This document shows positions 14,912 through 22,876 of a stretch of DNA of 38,081 bases, in pieces. The notes beneath the pieces were generated by a model. That model saw only the letters and a list, made by a program, of their open reading frames with translations. It did no database searches and was not told the DNA's origin. This DNA is from a bacterium (GTDB taxonomy: Bacteria > Patescibacteriota > Microgenomatia > Levybacterales > UBA12049): the NCBI GenBank assembly GCA_021824155.1, contig JAKALN010000006.1, positions 1 through 38,081 on the forward strand. Reading direction: 5' to 3'. The position numbers were made by a program, and so were the translations under genes. Position 1 is the first letter of the stretch. Each line of letters begins with the position of its first letter.

Positions 14912-15928
14912 ATGTTATCTAAGCGTATAGGTATTGATTTGGGTACTGCTAATACTTTAGTATATTTGGCCGGTGAGGGTATAGTTTTAAACGAACCTAC
15001 AGTCGTTGCTGTCACCGCGGAAGAAAATAGGGTGGTGGCTGTTGGTAAAGAAGCTAAAGAAATGCTTGGCAGGACTCCCGGAAATATAGTTGCAATGAGG
15101 CCGCTTCGAGACGGAGTAATAGCCGATTACACTATTACCGAAGCAATGCTTTCCTACTTTATAGATAAGGCTGCGGGTAAATCGCGTTTTTTTAAACCGG
15201 AAGTTATGGTTTGTATACCCTCCGGAGTTACTCAGGTTGAAAGAAGGGCTGTTTTGGACGCCACTATGTCCGCAGGAGCTAAAGTCGCTTATTTAATAGA
15301 AGAACCTCTGGCAGCTGCAATTGGAGCCAAAGTACCGATTGCCCAGGCTGCAGGTCATATGGTTGTTGATATAGGCGGAGGATCAACCGAGGCTGCAGTT
15401 ATTTCTCTGGGAGGGGTGGTTGTACATAACTCGGTCAGGGTCGGCGGAAATAAGATAGATGAAGCCATAGCAAGTTATACAAAGAAGAAGTTTAATCTTC
15501 TGGTGGGGGAAAGAACTGCAGAAGAAATGAAAATAGAAATGGGGAATGCGGTTTTGGAAGATAAAAAATCCGCAGAGGAAAAAAAGGTAGAAATAAAAGG
15601 ACGCGACAGTGTTACCGGTTTGCCAAGGACAATAGAACTAACAGAGGCGGCGGTTAATGAAGCGATATACCCGGTTTTAATGGATATAATACAAGCGGTC
15701 AAGGGAGTGTTGGAAGAAACTCCTCCGGAACTGGCAAGTGATATTATTGACAAGGGAGTTGTAATGTCCGGAGGAACTTCGCTTTTGAAAAATTTTGACA
15801 AGCTGATGACAATGGTAACAGGGGTTCCTTGCCATTTGGCAGAAGATGCTCTTTTATGTGTTGTCAGAGGAACAGGCGTAGCTCTTGAAAATATAGAGCT
15901 TTATAAAAGGAGCATTGCCAAGAAATAA
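14912..15928 (+). CDS. mreB: Rod-shape-determining actin homologue MreB
   Basis: A 338-residue bacterial actin that organises cell-wall synthesis. The phosphate-1 motif is GIDLGTANTLVYL, the phosphate-2 motif VVDIGGGSTEAAVISLGG and the adenosine motif VMSGGTSLLKNFDKL; IPSGVTQVERRAV and IEEPLAAAIGA are also typical. The ATG at 14912 (MLSKRIGIDLG) is chosen over an in-frame TTG 15 nt upstream because it matches the family start. mreC, mreD and rodA do not follow here. The stop is followed by an AT-only hairpin (15927-15951). Confidence 0.96.
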   Translation: MLSKRIGIDLGTANTLVYLAGEGIVLNEPTVVAVTAEENRVVAVGKEAKEMLGRTPGNIVAMRPLRDGVIADYTITEAMLSYFIDKAAGKSRFFKPEVMVCIPSGVTQVERRAVLDATMSAGAKVAYLIEEPLAAAIGAKVPIAQAAGHMVVDIGGGSTEAAVISLGGVVVHNSVRVGGNKIDEAIASYTKKKFNLLVGERTAEEMKIEMGNAVLEDKKSAEEKKVEIKGRDSVTGLPRTIELTEAAVNEAIYPVLMDIIQAVKGVLEETPPELASDIIDKGVVMSGGTSLLKNFDKLMTMVTGVPCHLAEDALLCVVRGTGVALENIELYKRSIAKK

Positions 15929-15951
15929 TTATTATTTATCCTATAATAATT
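15927..15951. terminator. AT-only hairpin at the end of mreB
   Basis: AATTATTAT and ATAATAATT pair perfectly over 9 bp around a 7-nt loop starting within the mreB stop codon. With only A-T pairs and no following T-run, a terminator role is uncertain. The rest of the gap to 16170 is AT-rich without another clear element. Confidence 0.3.
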
Positions 15952-16147
15952 CTTCACATATTTTAACCTTTATGAATTTTCATACTTTCAATACATTTTT
16001 CACAAAAGATATATATTATAGTAATTAGATTAACCAATCAAGAAAATTTATAGTTTTATTTACGGGTTAAGCAGAGGACAAAGAATGAAAATATGTATAA
16101 TAAAAGTGTTCAAAAACCCATAAAAAGATAAAAATTTAACTTTTTAG

Positions 16148-16153
16148 TATAAT
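16148..16153 (+). promoter_or_regulatory. -10 box upstream of the WecG/TagA-type gene
   Basis: A perfect TATAAT hexamer lies 17 nt before the ATG at 16171. No convincing -35 is seen at the right distance. Confidence 0.4.
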
Positions 16154-16170
16154 CTTATAGTTAAATAAGT

Positions 16171-16890
16171 ATGGAAGACAAAATTTTTTTATTAGGGGTC
16201 GGCTTTAACAACCTTAAAATTTTAGAAGTCCTAGAGTTTATAAAAAAGGGCCTATCAAAACAAGGAGAAAAATGGTATGTTGTTACCCCTAACCCCGAAA
16301 TTTTAACAATTGCCAACAATAACCCGGGTTATAAAAAAGTCCTTAACAATGCCAAATTAGCTTTGGCAGACGGCATAGGAGTATTAGCTGCATCTAAAAT
16401 AGAGGGCAAACCTCTTAAAGAGGTAGTACACGGTGTTGACCTGACGGAAATGCTGTGTAAAGAGGTATCAAAACAGCCTATAACGGTGGGCTTTCTGGGA
16501 GCCGGGCCCCGCGTAGCAGAGCTAGCTGCCGAGTGCTTACGTGAAAAGTATCCCGGTCTTAAAATAAATTTCACGGAAACGGAATGGGATTCTAAAAAGA
16601 AATACCCTCAGACAGATATCCTTTTTGTTGCTTTTGGGTCTCCAAAACAGGAATTATGGATAGCGGAAAACCTTGAAAAGCTTCCTGTAAAAATTGCGAT
16701 AGGAGTAGGGGGAGCTTTTGATTTTATAAGCGGTAAGGTAAGAAGGGCACCTCTATTTATTAGAAGGATTGGACTTGAGTGGTTGTTCCGCCTTATTATT
16801 CAGCCTTGGAGAATAAAACGGCAGATAAGGTTAATTAAATTTGTTTATCTGGTTTTAAAAGAAAGATTAGGCTTTGATTTGATTAGTTAA
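16171..16890 (+). CDS. WecG/TagA/CpsF family glycosyltransferase
   Basis: A 239-residue GT26 enzyme that adds an N-acetylmannosamine-type sugar to a lipid-linked precursor of a surface polymer. Family signatures are VVTPNPEILTIANNN, LADGIGVLAASKI, GVDLTEML, the conserved VAFGSPKQELWI, GVGGAFDFISGKVRRAP and the basic amphipathic C-terminus (LEWLFRLIIQPWRIKRQ) that touches the membrane. The exact sugar cannot be told. It precedes a GT4 glycosyltransferase by 16 nt and is probably part of a glycan-assembly operon. Confidence 0.92.
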   Translation: MEDKIFLLGVGFNNLKILEVLEFIKKGLSKQGEKWYVVTPNPEILTIANNNPGYKKVLNNAKLALADGIGVLAASKIEGKPLKEVVHGVDLTEMLCKEVSKQPITVGFLGAGPRVAELAAECLREKYPGLKINFTETEWDSKKKYPQTDILFVAFGSPKQELWIAENLEKLPVKIAIGVGGAFDFISGKVRRAPLFIRRIGLEWLFRLIIQPWRIKRQIRLIKFVYLVLKERLGFDLIS

Positions 16891-16906
16891 CGGTTTCCTG
16901 TATATA

Positions 16907-18013
16907 ATGAATAATCGGCCTATGAAGATCGGAGTAATCGGTCCAATTTGGCTCAATATTCCTCCTAATGGATATGGAGGAACGGAAGAGGTTGTTTACA
17001 ATCTTGTTAACGGATTGGCAGATAAAGGACATGATGTAACTCTTTTCGGGCCAAAAACCTCAAAGGTTAAGGGAAAACTTTTCCCTACCGTTGACTTGCC
17101 TTTAAGAGAGCAGAGTGTGGAGTGGACAAACGTAAATTACAATCTAAACCATTACCTGGATGCATTTTCAAGAGCAACTGAATTTGATATTTTACATATG
17201 CATGTTAATAAGTCCCAGGATTATTTTACGCTTCCTCTTTCCCTTTACTTTAAAACACCCGTTTTATTTACCCTTCATTTTAAACTTCCTACGAAGGATT
17301 ACTATAAAGACAGGTATTTAGTTTTAAACCGGTTTAGAGCGCTTCCTTTTACTTCTATTTCGGATTCGCAAAGAGAAGATCTAAAGCTAAATTATGTAGC
17401 TACCGTTTATAATTCTTTGCAGTCGGAAAAGTTTAAATTCGGCAAAAACTCCGAGGATTACTTTGTATGGCTTGGGAAAATAAAAAGGGTAAAAGGGACA
17501 AAGGAAGCAATTTTAGCTGCTAAAGCGGCAAACGCAAAACTTCTTGTCTTGGGTCCGGTAGATAGGGGAGTTCCCGAAGTGGTTGAATACTACGAGAAAG
17601 AAATAAAGCCTTTAATAGACGGAAAACAGATTATAGAAGTGGGGGAAGTAAGTTCGGAGAAAAGGAATGAAATATTGGGTAAAGCTAAGGCAATGCTAAA
17701 CCCGATTTCCTGGGAAGAACCTTTTGGCCTTGTTATGGCTGAGTCTCAGGCTGTGGGGACTCCGGTAATTTCTTTTAAAAGAGGAGCCGCACCCGAACTT
17801 ATAATAGACGGGAAGACCGGGTTTTTGGTTGAAACAGTGGATGAAATGGTTGAAAAAATGAAAATTGTAGGCAATTTAAAAAGAGAAGACTGCAGAAAAA
17901 ATATTGAAGAGAACTTTTCCGTACAGAAAATGATAGAGGGTTATGAGAAGGCCTATGCAAAAACAATTGAAAACTGGGATAATTACGTGGGAGAGGAGAA
18001 AAAAATATTATGA
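16907..18013 (+). CDS. GT4-type glycosyltransferase (GT-B fold)
   Basis: A 368-residue retaining glycosyltransferase of family 4 type. The glycine-rich acceptor loop is IPPNGYGGTEEVVYNL at about 17-32. The C-terminal donor domain carries YFVWLGKIKRVKGTKEAI, LNPISWEEPFGLVMAESQAVGTPVI (the EPFG/E box) and GKTGFLV. The ATG at 16922 (MKIGVIGP) fits the family start better than 16907: a TTGATT-18 nt-TATAAT promoter-like pair ends at 16908, overlapping the first ATG. The stop overlaps the otsA start by 4 nt (ATGA). Acceptor unknown; coupling to a trehalose-6-phosphate synthase suggests a related glycoside or glycan. Confidence 0.9.
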   Translation: MNNRPMKIGVIGPIWLNIPPNGYGGTEEVVYNLVNGLADKGHDVTLFGPKTSKVKGKLFPTVDLPLREQSVEWTNVNYNLNHYLDAFSRATEFDILHMHVNKSQDYFTLPLSLYFKTPVLFTLHFKLPTKDYYKDRYLVLNRFRALPFTSISDSQREDLKLNYVATVYNSLQSEKFKFGKNSEDYFVWLGKIKRVKGTKEAILAAKAANAKLLVLGPVDRGVPEVVEYYEKEIKPLIDGKQIIEVGEVSSEKRNEILGKAKAMLNPISWEEPFGLVMAESQAVGTPVISFKRGAAPELIIDGKTGFLVETVDEMVEKMKIVGNLKREDCRKNIEENFSVQKMIEGYEKAYAKTIENWDNYVGEEKKIL

Positions 18014-19530
18014 CAACCTTTGAAGATCTAAAAACCTTTATCTCGTCTCAGAAGATGAGAGTGATAATAGCCGCCGATGCAGAAACTGTCGTATTGGAGA
18101 AAAAAGACGGAGAAGTAATACAAAGGCTTCTTTCGGGAGGAGTTTCGGTAGTGTTGGACCCTTTGGCAAAGGCCTCTTCCTCGATATATATAGGAAGAGC
18201 AAAGACGGAAGATGAAAAGAAGATTTTGGGGACAAAAGGAGAGACAAAGGTTGAAAGCGAAAGGGGAGCATATATCCTTAAGCGTGTATATTTAGAAAAT
18301 GGTGAATTCGAAAATTACTACAACGGATTTTCAAACCAGACTCTTTGGCCATTGTGCCACGTTGCCTTTGAAAACCCTAACTTTCACAGGCTTTGGTACG
18401 AAGGATTTGTAAGCGTAAATAAAAAATTCGCAGAGGCGATAAAGAATGAGATAAAGGGAAATACCTTTGTTTGGGTAAACGATTATCAGCTTTGTTTAGT
18501 TCCTAAATTCCTTAACAAGCCCAAAAATACAACAATCGGCTTTTTCTGGCATATTCCGTGGCCTACGTGGGAGGCATTCCGTATCCTGCCACAAAAGAAA
18601 GAAATTCTGGAAAGCCTTTTGATGTGCGATTTTATCGGATTCCACAGGGGTTATCAGGTAAGGAATTTTATTGATACGGTAAGAAGGGAATTTGAGGTAA
18701 GAATAGAGGAAGAAACGAACAAGATTTACTATAAAGGACATGTGACTACAGTAAAAAATTTGCCTTTGGGTATAGATACCGATATTGTTTCAAACATCGC
18801 CAGAAAAGACAAAAAAGAAGGGACAATAGACATTTTAATTAAGAAGATCTTAAGGACAGACGATGAAGGGAAAGACGAAAGTCCTTATATAGAGTATTTC
18901 AGAAAATATAAGGTTATGCTGGGTGTGGACAGGCTGGATTATACAAAAGGACTTCTTCTAAGGCTTGAGGCTATAGACAGATTTTTTGAGAATAACAAAA
19001 AGTACATAGGTAAGGCTATATATTTAGGCCTTATGGCGCCTTCAAGGGATACGATACCATCTTATAAAGAGCTTAAGGAAAAGGTCGAGGTAGAAGCAGA
19101 AGTTATAAACAGGAAATATGGGAAAAATGGCTGGAAACCGATAAATTTAATTTATAAGACATTTTCAAGAGCAGAAATAATAGATTTTTACCTTCACGCT
19201 TCTTTATGCCTTGTTACTCCAAGAGACGACGGAATGAACCTTGTGTCCAAAGAATTTGTTATGGCTGCTTCTTTTTCAAAAAACCCCGGAATGCTTGTAT
19301 TGTCGCAATTTGCCGGAAGTGCCACGGATTTATCGCAGGCCCTTATTGTTAACCCTTATGATAAAAACGAAGTGGTCGAAGCAATAAGGAGGGGACTGGA
19401 AATGAAAAGAGACGAAAAATTAAGAAGGACAAGGTCTATGGCGAAAGTTCTGGAAGAGAATAATGTTTATAAGTGGGGAATAGATTTTTTCCAAAATACT
19501 ATAGAATCAAAACAGCCTACGAAAGAGTAA
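18010..19530 (+). CDS. otsA: Trehalose-6-phosphate synthase (GT20)
   Basis: A 506-residue GT20 enzyme that joins UDP- or ADP-glucose to glucose-6-phosphate. Family motifs are VWVNDYQLCLVPKFL, GFFWHIPWPTWEAFRILP, FIGFHRGYQVRNF, GVDRLDYTKGLLLRLEAI (with the donor-site Arg and Lys) and TPRDDGMNLVSKEFV. The N-terminal ~100 residues are more divergent than in E. coli OtsA. No OtsB-type phosphatase domain is fused, and none is encoded next to it. It is translationally coupled to the GT4 gene by an ATGA overlap. Related GT20 enzymes make other glucosides, so the product assignment is slightly less certain than the family. Confidence 0.9.
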   Translation: MTTFEDLKTFISSQKMRVIIAADAETVVLEKKDGEVIQRLLSGGVSVVLDPLAKASSSIYIGRAKTEDEKKILGTKGETKVESERGAYILKRVYLENGEFENYYNGFSNQTLWPLCHVAFENPNFHRLWYEGFVSVNKKFAEAIKNEIKGNTFVWVNDYQLCLVPKFLNKPKNTTIGFFWHIPWPTWEAFRILPQKKEILESLLMCDFIGFHRGYQVRNFIDTVRREFEVRIEEETNKIYYKGHVTTVKNLPLGIDTDIVSNIARKDKKEGTIDILIKKILRTDDEGKDESPYIEYFRKYKVMLGVDRLDYTKGLLLRLEAIDRFFENNKKYIGKAIYLGLMAPSRDTIPSYKELKEKVEVEAEVINRKYGKNGWKPINLIYKTFSRAEIIDFYLHASLCLVTPRDDGMNLVSKEFVMAASFSKNPGMLVLSQFAGSATDLSQALIVNPYDKNEVVEAIRRGLEMKRDEKLRRTRSMAKVLEENNVYKWGIDFFQNTIESKQPTKE

Positions 19531-19820
19531 ATTGATATACTTAATTACTTATAGTAATAGATTGTATTTAATAGATATAGTAGTTAATTAGCAATACAAC
19601 CGTGCAAGCTAAAATTTCACCTAATTTCGTATAAAATTTAAAAAAATAAACGCCAGAAAAGATAGAAAGATGTCAATTACCGAGTAATTACCGAAAAAAC
19701 GGATTAAAAAATTTATTAAGTTAATAAGGGTAGAAAAAATTTAAAAAATGGGCAAGAAATGGGAAAAAAGTGTTTAAAAAATGGATTACCCGGTTGAATA
19801 AAAAAGCCTCCAAACCAATC

Positions 19821-19844
19821 TAAACCTATTAATTAATAGGTTTA
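19821..19844. repeat. Perfect 24-nt palindrome downstream of otsA
   Basis: TAAACCTATTAA is followed immediately by its reverse complement. A T-rich stretch follows on the plus strand, so it may act as a terminator for the glycosyltransferase operon; as an uninterrupted dyad it could equally be a protein-binding operator. Confidence 0.5.
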
Positions 19845-19940
19845 GCACTTATTTTATTATTCTGCTACCAGCTTCAGACTTTTTTACCCGGATTTTTCGT
19901 CTAAAACAGTTTTAAATAAGGCTAAAAGCATTTTCACGGC

Positions 19941-19969
19941 TTGCAATCTTATTTTAGTTGTCAGATACT
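19941..19969 (+). promoter_or_regulatory. Promoter for galT-like gene (likely leaderless)
   Basis: TTGCAA (19941-19946), a 17-nt spacer and GATACT (19964-19969, 4/6). The ATG follows after 10 nt. An in-frame TTG that could be taken as a start is actually inside this -35 box. Confidence 0.45.
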
Positions 19970-19979
19970 AGATGTAGGT

Positions 19980-20855
19980 ATGGCTGATTTTAGGTTTATA
20001 CAAAATCCGGTTACTAAAAAATGGGTTATCTCGGCCCCAAGACGCGCAAAAAGACCCGATGAGGCAAACGGTACTGAACCGGTTTGCCCGTTTTGTATAG
20101 GAAAAGAAAAAAATGAAGAAGAAGCTTACAGGGTGGGGGGGAACCCCGGAGACAGCAACTGGAAAATAAGAGTGCTGCCAAACAAATTTCCCTTTGCTCC
20201 CATCCACGAAGTTATAATACATTCTCCCGATCACCACAAAAGCTTCGACGAGCTTCCCCTTGCAGCTTCGGAGCTTATTTTAAAGACCTTTAGGCAAAGG
20301 TTTCAAACGTACCAGGATAGAGGACAGGTTTACATTTTTCATAACCATGGTGAGGGTGGAGGAGAGAGCCTTCCTCACCCGCATAGCCAGCTAGTAGTTG
20401 TACCTGATCATGTAAAGTTGGACATTCCAAGGCTTCATATGTCCACAAAAAGGGAATATTATAGAACTTCATGCTTTATTTTATCCTGTCCGGAAAGTTC
20501 GCAGTGGCCTGATGAAGTCTGGGTATTTCCGAAACAAAGGGGAAGGCTGTACGGCGAAATAACGGACGAAGAAGTAACAGACCTGGCAAAAACTTTGTAT
20601 AGGCTTATTCAGATTTTTGATTTAAGGCACGGACACGAATTCCCTTTTAACTTTTATATTTATCCGGGAGGAGATTGGTATTTAAGGATTATACCCAGGG
20701 TTAAGTCTTTGGGTGGATTTGAACTGGGAACAAACGTCTACGTAAACACACAAGACCCCAAAGAGACAATGGAGTTTATAAAAGAACATTTTGAAAGTCC
20801 AAACGAAGAAAAAATAAGAGGCGAACACAGGGCAAGCTACAAGAAAACCGTGTAA
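19980..20855 (+). CDS. galT: Galactose-1-phosphate uridylyltransferase-like protein (HIT superfamily)
   Basis: A 291-residue nucleotidylyltransferase that swaps UMP between UDP-sugar and sugar-1-phosphate. It opens with the family's MADFRFIQNPVTKKWVISAP, then CxxC zinc ligands Cys36/Cys39 (CPFC). The active-site HPHSQ at 133-137 (GGGESLPHPHSQLVVVP) supplies the uridylylated His. The shorter C-terminal half lacks some of the E. coli protein, as in many archaeal and CPR versions, so substrate specificity (galactose versus another hexose-1-phosphate or ADP-type transfer) is open. It would supply UDP-sugars to the upstream glycosyltransferases. Confidence 0.85.
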   Translation: MADFRFIQNPVTKKWVISAPRRAKRPDEANGTEPVCPFCIGKEKNEEEAYRVGGNPGDSNWKIRVLPNKFPFAPIHEVIIHSPDHHKSFDELPLAASELILKTFRQRFQTYQDRGQVYIFHNHGEGGGESLPHPHSQLVVVPDHVKLDIPRLHMSTKREYYRTSCFILSCPESSQWPDEVWVFPKQRGRLYGEITDEEVTDLAKTLYRLIQIFDLRHGHEFPFNFYIYPGGDWYLRIIPRVKSLGGFELGTNVYVNTQDPKETMEFIKEHFESPNEEKIRGEHRASYKKTV

Positions 20856-20860
20856 ATATT

Positions 20861-20965
20861 TGATAGTAGACAGTAGATGCTGGATGTTGGATTTTGAAGT
20901 TAGACATTAGAAGTTGGATTCTAGCTTCCATTTTCGAGTTTCAAGATCTAGCTTCCATTTTCGAG
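20861..20965. repeat. Family C hairpin between convergent genes
   Basis: Opens with TGATAGTAGACAGTAGATGC and closes near CTTTCATCAAGG, with internal inverted motifs AGAAGTTGGATTCTAGCTTCC. It lies at the galT end and covers the last codons and stop of the oppositely oriented surface-protein gene (residues HSKMEARS), so the repeat supplies that protein's C-terminus. Confidence 0.65.
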
Positions 20966-22086
20966 TGTCTTTCATCAAGGATAATTTTTCTTTTTCTCTC
21001 CAGATAGATTATAAAAATAATCATCAAAAGTAACGCTCCGCCTATTTTTATAAAATCAAAGCTTCCTTGCGAGAAAAACTTAACGCTTGCTGTCAGTTTC
21101 TTATTCTCTTTGCCAAAATGCATTGAAAGTGTGGCTGTATAAAATCCCGGAAGAAGAACTTTTTGGTAATTGGTAATATTTGTGTCATACCGCCTTATGC
21201 TTTCGGGTAAGGCATCCAAAGAGTTAGTGTTAAGAATTCCCCGGGCAACAAGATTGCCTAAAGGGTCGTAAATTTGTATTAGGCCATAAGGGGCTACAAA
21301 GACGTTTCCGCTGTTTTCAAAACGCAGTATATAAGTACTGGGGTAGTCAATGCCGTCACGTGTCGGATGGAAATCTAATATTTTACCGTCTTCGTATTCT
21401 TGGCCCGTTGATGCTCTTATGAATAAAAGGCTTGAAAGTACAGGGTTAACGCTTACTGCTTTTGTATTTTCCGGCTGGCTAACTTGCGCCAAAATGCTTG
21501 CGTAATGGCCTCCTTTAGTAATTTTGTCTTTATCGATAAAAACTTTTATTGTTTTTGATTCTTTTGGAGAAAGCTCTATGAAATTATTTTCAAAAGAAAT
21601 CCAAGAGGAGAGTGAATATCTGAAATTAGACGCATCTTTTGGACTTAAAAAGTCTATCTTATAGCTGTCCTCCAATTGGGTAAAATCCTGTGCTTTTAGA
21701 GAAAGTGTAATATCAGAATTTGTATTGTTAGTATAGGTCAGATTATACTCGGGAGGGTTTGAGGCAAGGTCAAGGTGTTCTATAGATGGGGAAACGGTGA
21801 TACCGGGTTCTGTGTTTTGGGCAAGAGCGGAGGGGATATAGAATAAGCAAATAAGCAAATAAGCAAAAACGATGATGATTAATGATTTATGATTAATGAT
21901 TACAGAAAGACTTCTTGATATTGGATATCTTTGATATTTTCGATCTTGAGCCGTGAGCTGACGGATTGAAGTCAAGAATTCTTGAAATCTAGAATTTCCT
22001 TCGACCCCGAGCTCAGGATCGAGGGACAAGTTCAAGAGAATCCAGCTTCTTATTTCAAAAATTCTGTTTTTAATTTTAAGTTCCAT
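20941..22086 (-). CDS. DUF916-like membrane-anchored surface protein
   Basis: Reads as a secreted protein with two Ig-like domains and a C-terminal membrane helix, the architecture of DUF916/DUF3324 (WxL-interacting) proteins. From the far ATG it is 381 residues. Residues 1-70 are family A repeat translated in frame (SRFQEFLTS, KYQRYPISRS). The hydrophobic signal VIINHKSLIIIVFAYLLICLFYIPSALAQ follows, then the mature part with ITVSPSIEHLDLASNPPEYNLTYTNNT. The C-terminal anchor is IKIGGALLLMIIFIIYLE plus basic residues. The start is uncertain: the ATG at 22086 has a TATTAT hexamer 6 nt upstream, while a TTG at 21975 would give a shorter leader. It resembles the protein at 22877-23923. Confidence 0.75.
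   Translation of the reverse strand: MELKIKNRIFEIRSWILLNLSLDPELGVEGNSRFQEFLTSIRQLTAQDRKYQRYPISRSLSVIINHKSLIIIVFAYLLICLFYIPSALAQNTEPGITVSPSIEHLDLASNPPEYNLTYTNNTNSDITLSLKAQDFTQLEDSYKIDFLSPKDASNFRYSLSSWISFENNFIELSPKESKTIKVFIDKDKITKGGHYASILAQVSQPENTKAVSVNPVLSSLLFIRASTGQEYEDGKILDFHPTRDGIDYPSTYILRFENSGNVFVAPYGLIQIYDPLGNLVARGILNTNSLDALPESIRRYDTNITNYQKVLLPGFYTATLSMHFGKENKKLTASVKFFSQGSFDFIKIGGALLLMIIFIIYLERKRKIILDERHSKMEARS
21845..22060. repeat. Composite family B/A repeat at the 5' end of a surface-protein gene
   Basis: Bases 21845-21870 are tandem AAGCAAAT units. Bases 21874-21910 are identical over 37 nt to 36346-36382. Bases 21911-22000 are a family A element (palindrome TCAAGAATTCTTGA at 21972-21985 and a CCGTGAGCTGACGG hairpin). 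Bases 22008-22035 are a GC-richer insert (GACCCCGAGCTCAGGATCG). All of it lies inside the open reading frame of the surface gene. Confidence 0.7.
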
Positions 22087-22122
22087 TCATCAATAATATC
22101 AAAATCTATACGCTAAACGCTA

Positions 22123-22151
22123 TTCACTATTGGCTTTTTTATTGTTATCAT
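22123..22151 (+). promoter_or_regulatory. Promoter for unknown lipoprotein-like gene (likely leaderless)
   Basis: TTCACT (4/6), a 17-nt spacer and TATCAT (5/6). The ATG follows after 6 nt. Confidence 0.45.
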
Positions 22152-22157
22152 ATCTCT

Positions 22158-22748
22158 ATGAAGAAATTGGCACTAATCTTGTTAATTATTCTTTTTTCCG
22201 CGGGAGGTTATTTTATAATCAGCCAAAAAACAAGAGTGCTAACAGAAAAAGAAAAGCAAGCGGCTTTAGTAAAATTAACCGGAGAAAATCCCGGAATCAC
22301 AAATTCAAACATTTCAAAAGGTGATAAGGAATATAAAGGTAAATATCTTTCTTTTATGTATCCCGCAACGGCCGCAATTTATAATTTAACGGTAAATGGA
22401 AAGAAAGTTGAGGATACGGCGGCTTTAGAATATTTCGCTTTTGATACAAAGGCACCAAACATCAGTGTTGTTACCGAAGTCATAGAATCTCCTCCAAGCG
22501 TTTTAAAAGCGGAAGATTACCCAAGCGTCAGGCTAAGACAGACAGACCTATCGTACAGCCAATCACAGATTACGATATCCAACATTACAGGATTATCTTT
22601 TACAAAAAACAATCCCGGAGAAGTAGAGAAGAGCGCTTTTTTCTATTCTGACGGTAAGATGTATACTTTTTCTGTTACGGGCAGTGATTTTAATTCGGTC
22701 AGCGGTTTATTCAACAAAATTACTTCAACTGCGAAATTCCTCAATTAA
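22158..22748 (+). CDS. Unknown secreted or membrane-anchored protein
   Basis: A 196-residue protein with an N-terminal hydrophobic signal or anchor (residues 4-21, LALILLIILFSAGGYFII). The extracytoplasmic part is predicted mostly beta: KGKYLSFMYPATAAIYNL resembles the opening of PsbP-like or DUF1795-like domains, and it ends with DGKMYTFSVTGSDFNSVSGLFNKITSTAKF, typical of such a fold's last strand and helix. No cysteine for lipidation is seen. Function unknown. It stands alone on the plus strand between minus-strand surface genes, with its own promoter. Confidence 0.75.
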   Translation: MKKLALILLIILFSAGGYFIISQKTRVLTEKEKQAALVKLTGENPGITNSNISKGDKEYKGKYLSFMYPATAAIYNLTVNGKKVEDTAALEYFAFDTKAPNISVVTEVIESPPSVLKAEDYPSVRLRQTDLSYSQSQITISNITGLSFTKNNPGEVEKSAFFYSDGKMYTFSVTGSDFNSVSGLFNKITSTAKFLN

Positions 22749-22764
22749 ACCTCGGTTTAGACTT

Positions 22765-22876
22765 TTTGAAGTTGGAAATTAGATATTTTTGAGTTTGACT
22801 TCTTGACTTATCGATTTTCAAGATTTCAAAGTATCAAAATCAAGGATTTCAAGGAGTTCTCACTTCAAGATTTCTG
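22765..22876. repeat. Family A-like hairpin between convergent genes
   Basis: Contains GAAGTTGGAAATTAGATATT, TTCTTGACTTATCGATTTTC, ATCAAGGATTTCAAGGAG and AAGATTTCTG motifs that match diverged parts of the family A copies at 7370 and 37441. It lies between two genes that end toward each other. Confidence 0.5.

Larger units (their letters stand above)
19531..19979. other. Intergenic region with a long palindrome and galT promoter
   Basis: No gene is seen in these 449 nt. They hold a direct repeat (ATTACCGAGTAATTACCGA region, about 19676-19695), two copies of TTACCCGG (about 19785 and 19885), a perfect 24-nt palindrome at 19821-19844, and the galT promoter at the right end. I do not recognise a structured RNA family here. 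Confidence 0.6.

Noticed and set aside
21845-21870. CRISPR-like tandem repeats (AAGCAAAT units)
   Set aside because: Units are 8 nt, contiguous and without spacers, and there are no cas genes.
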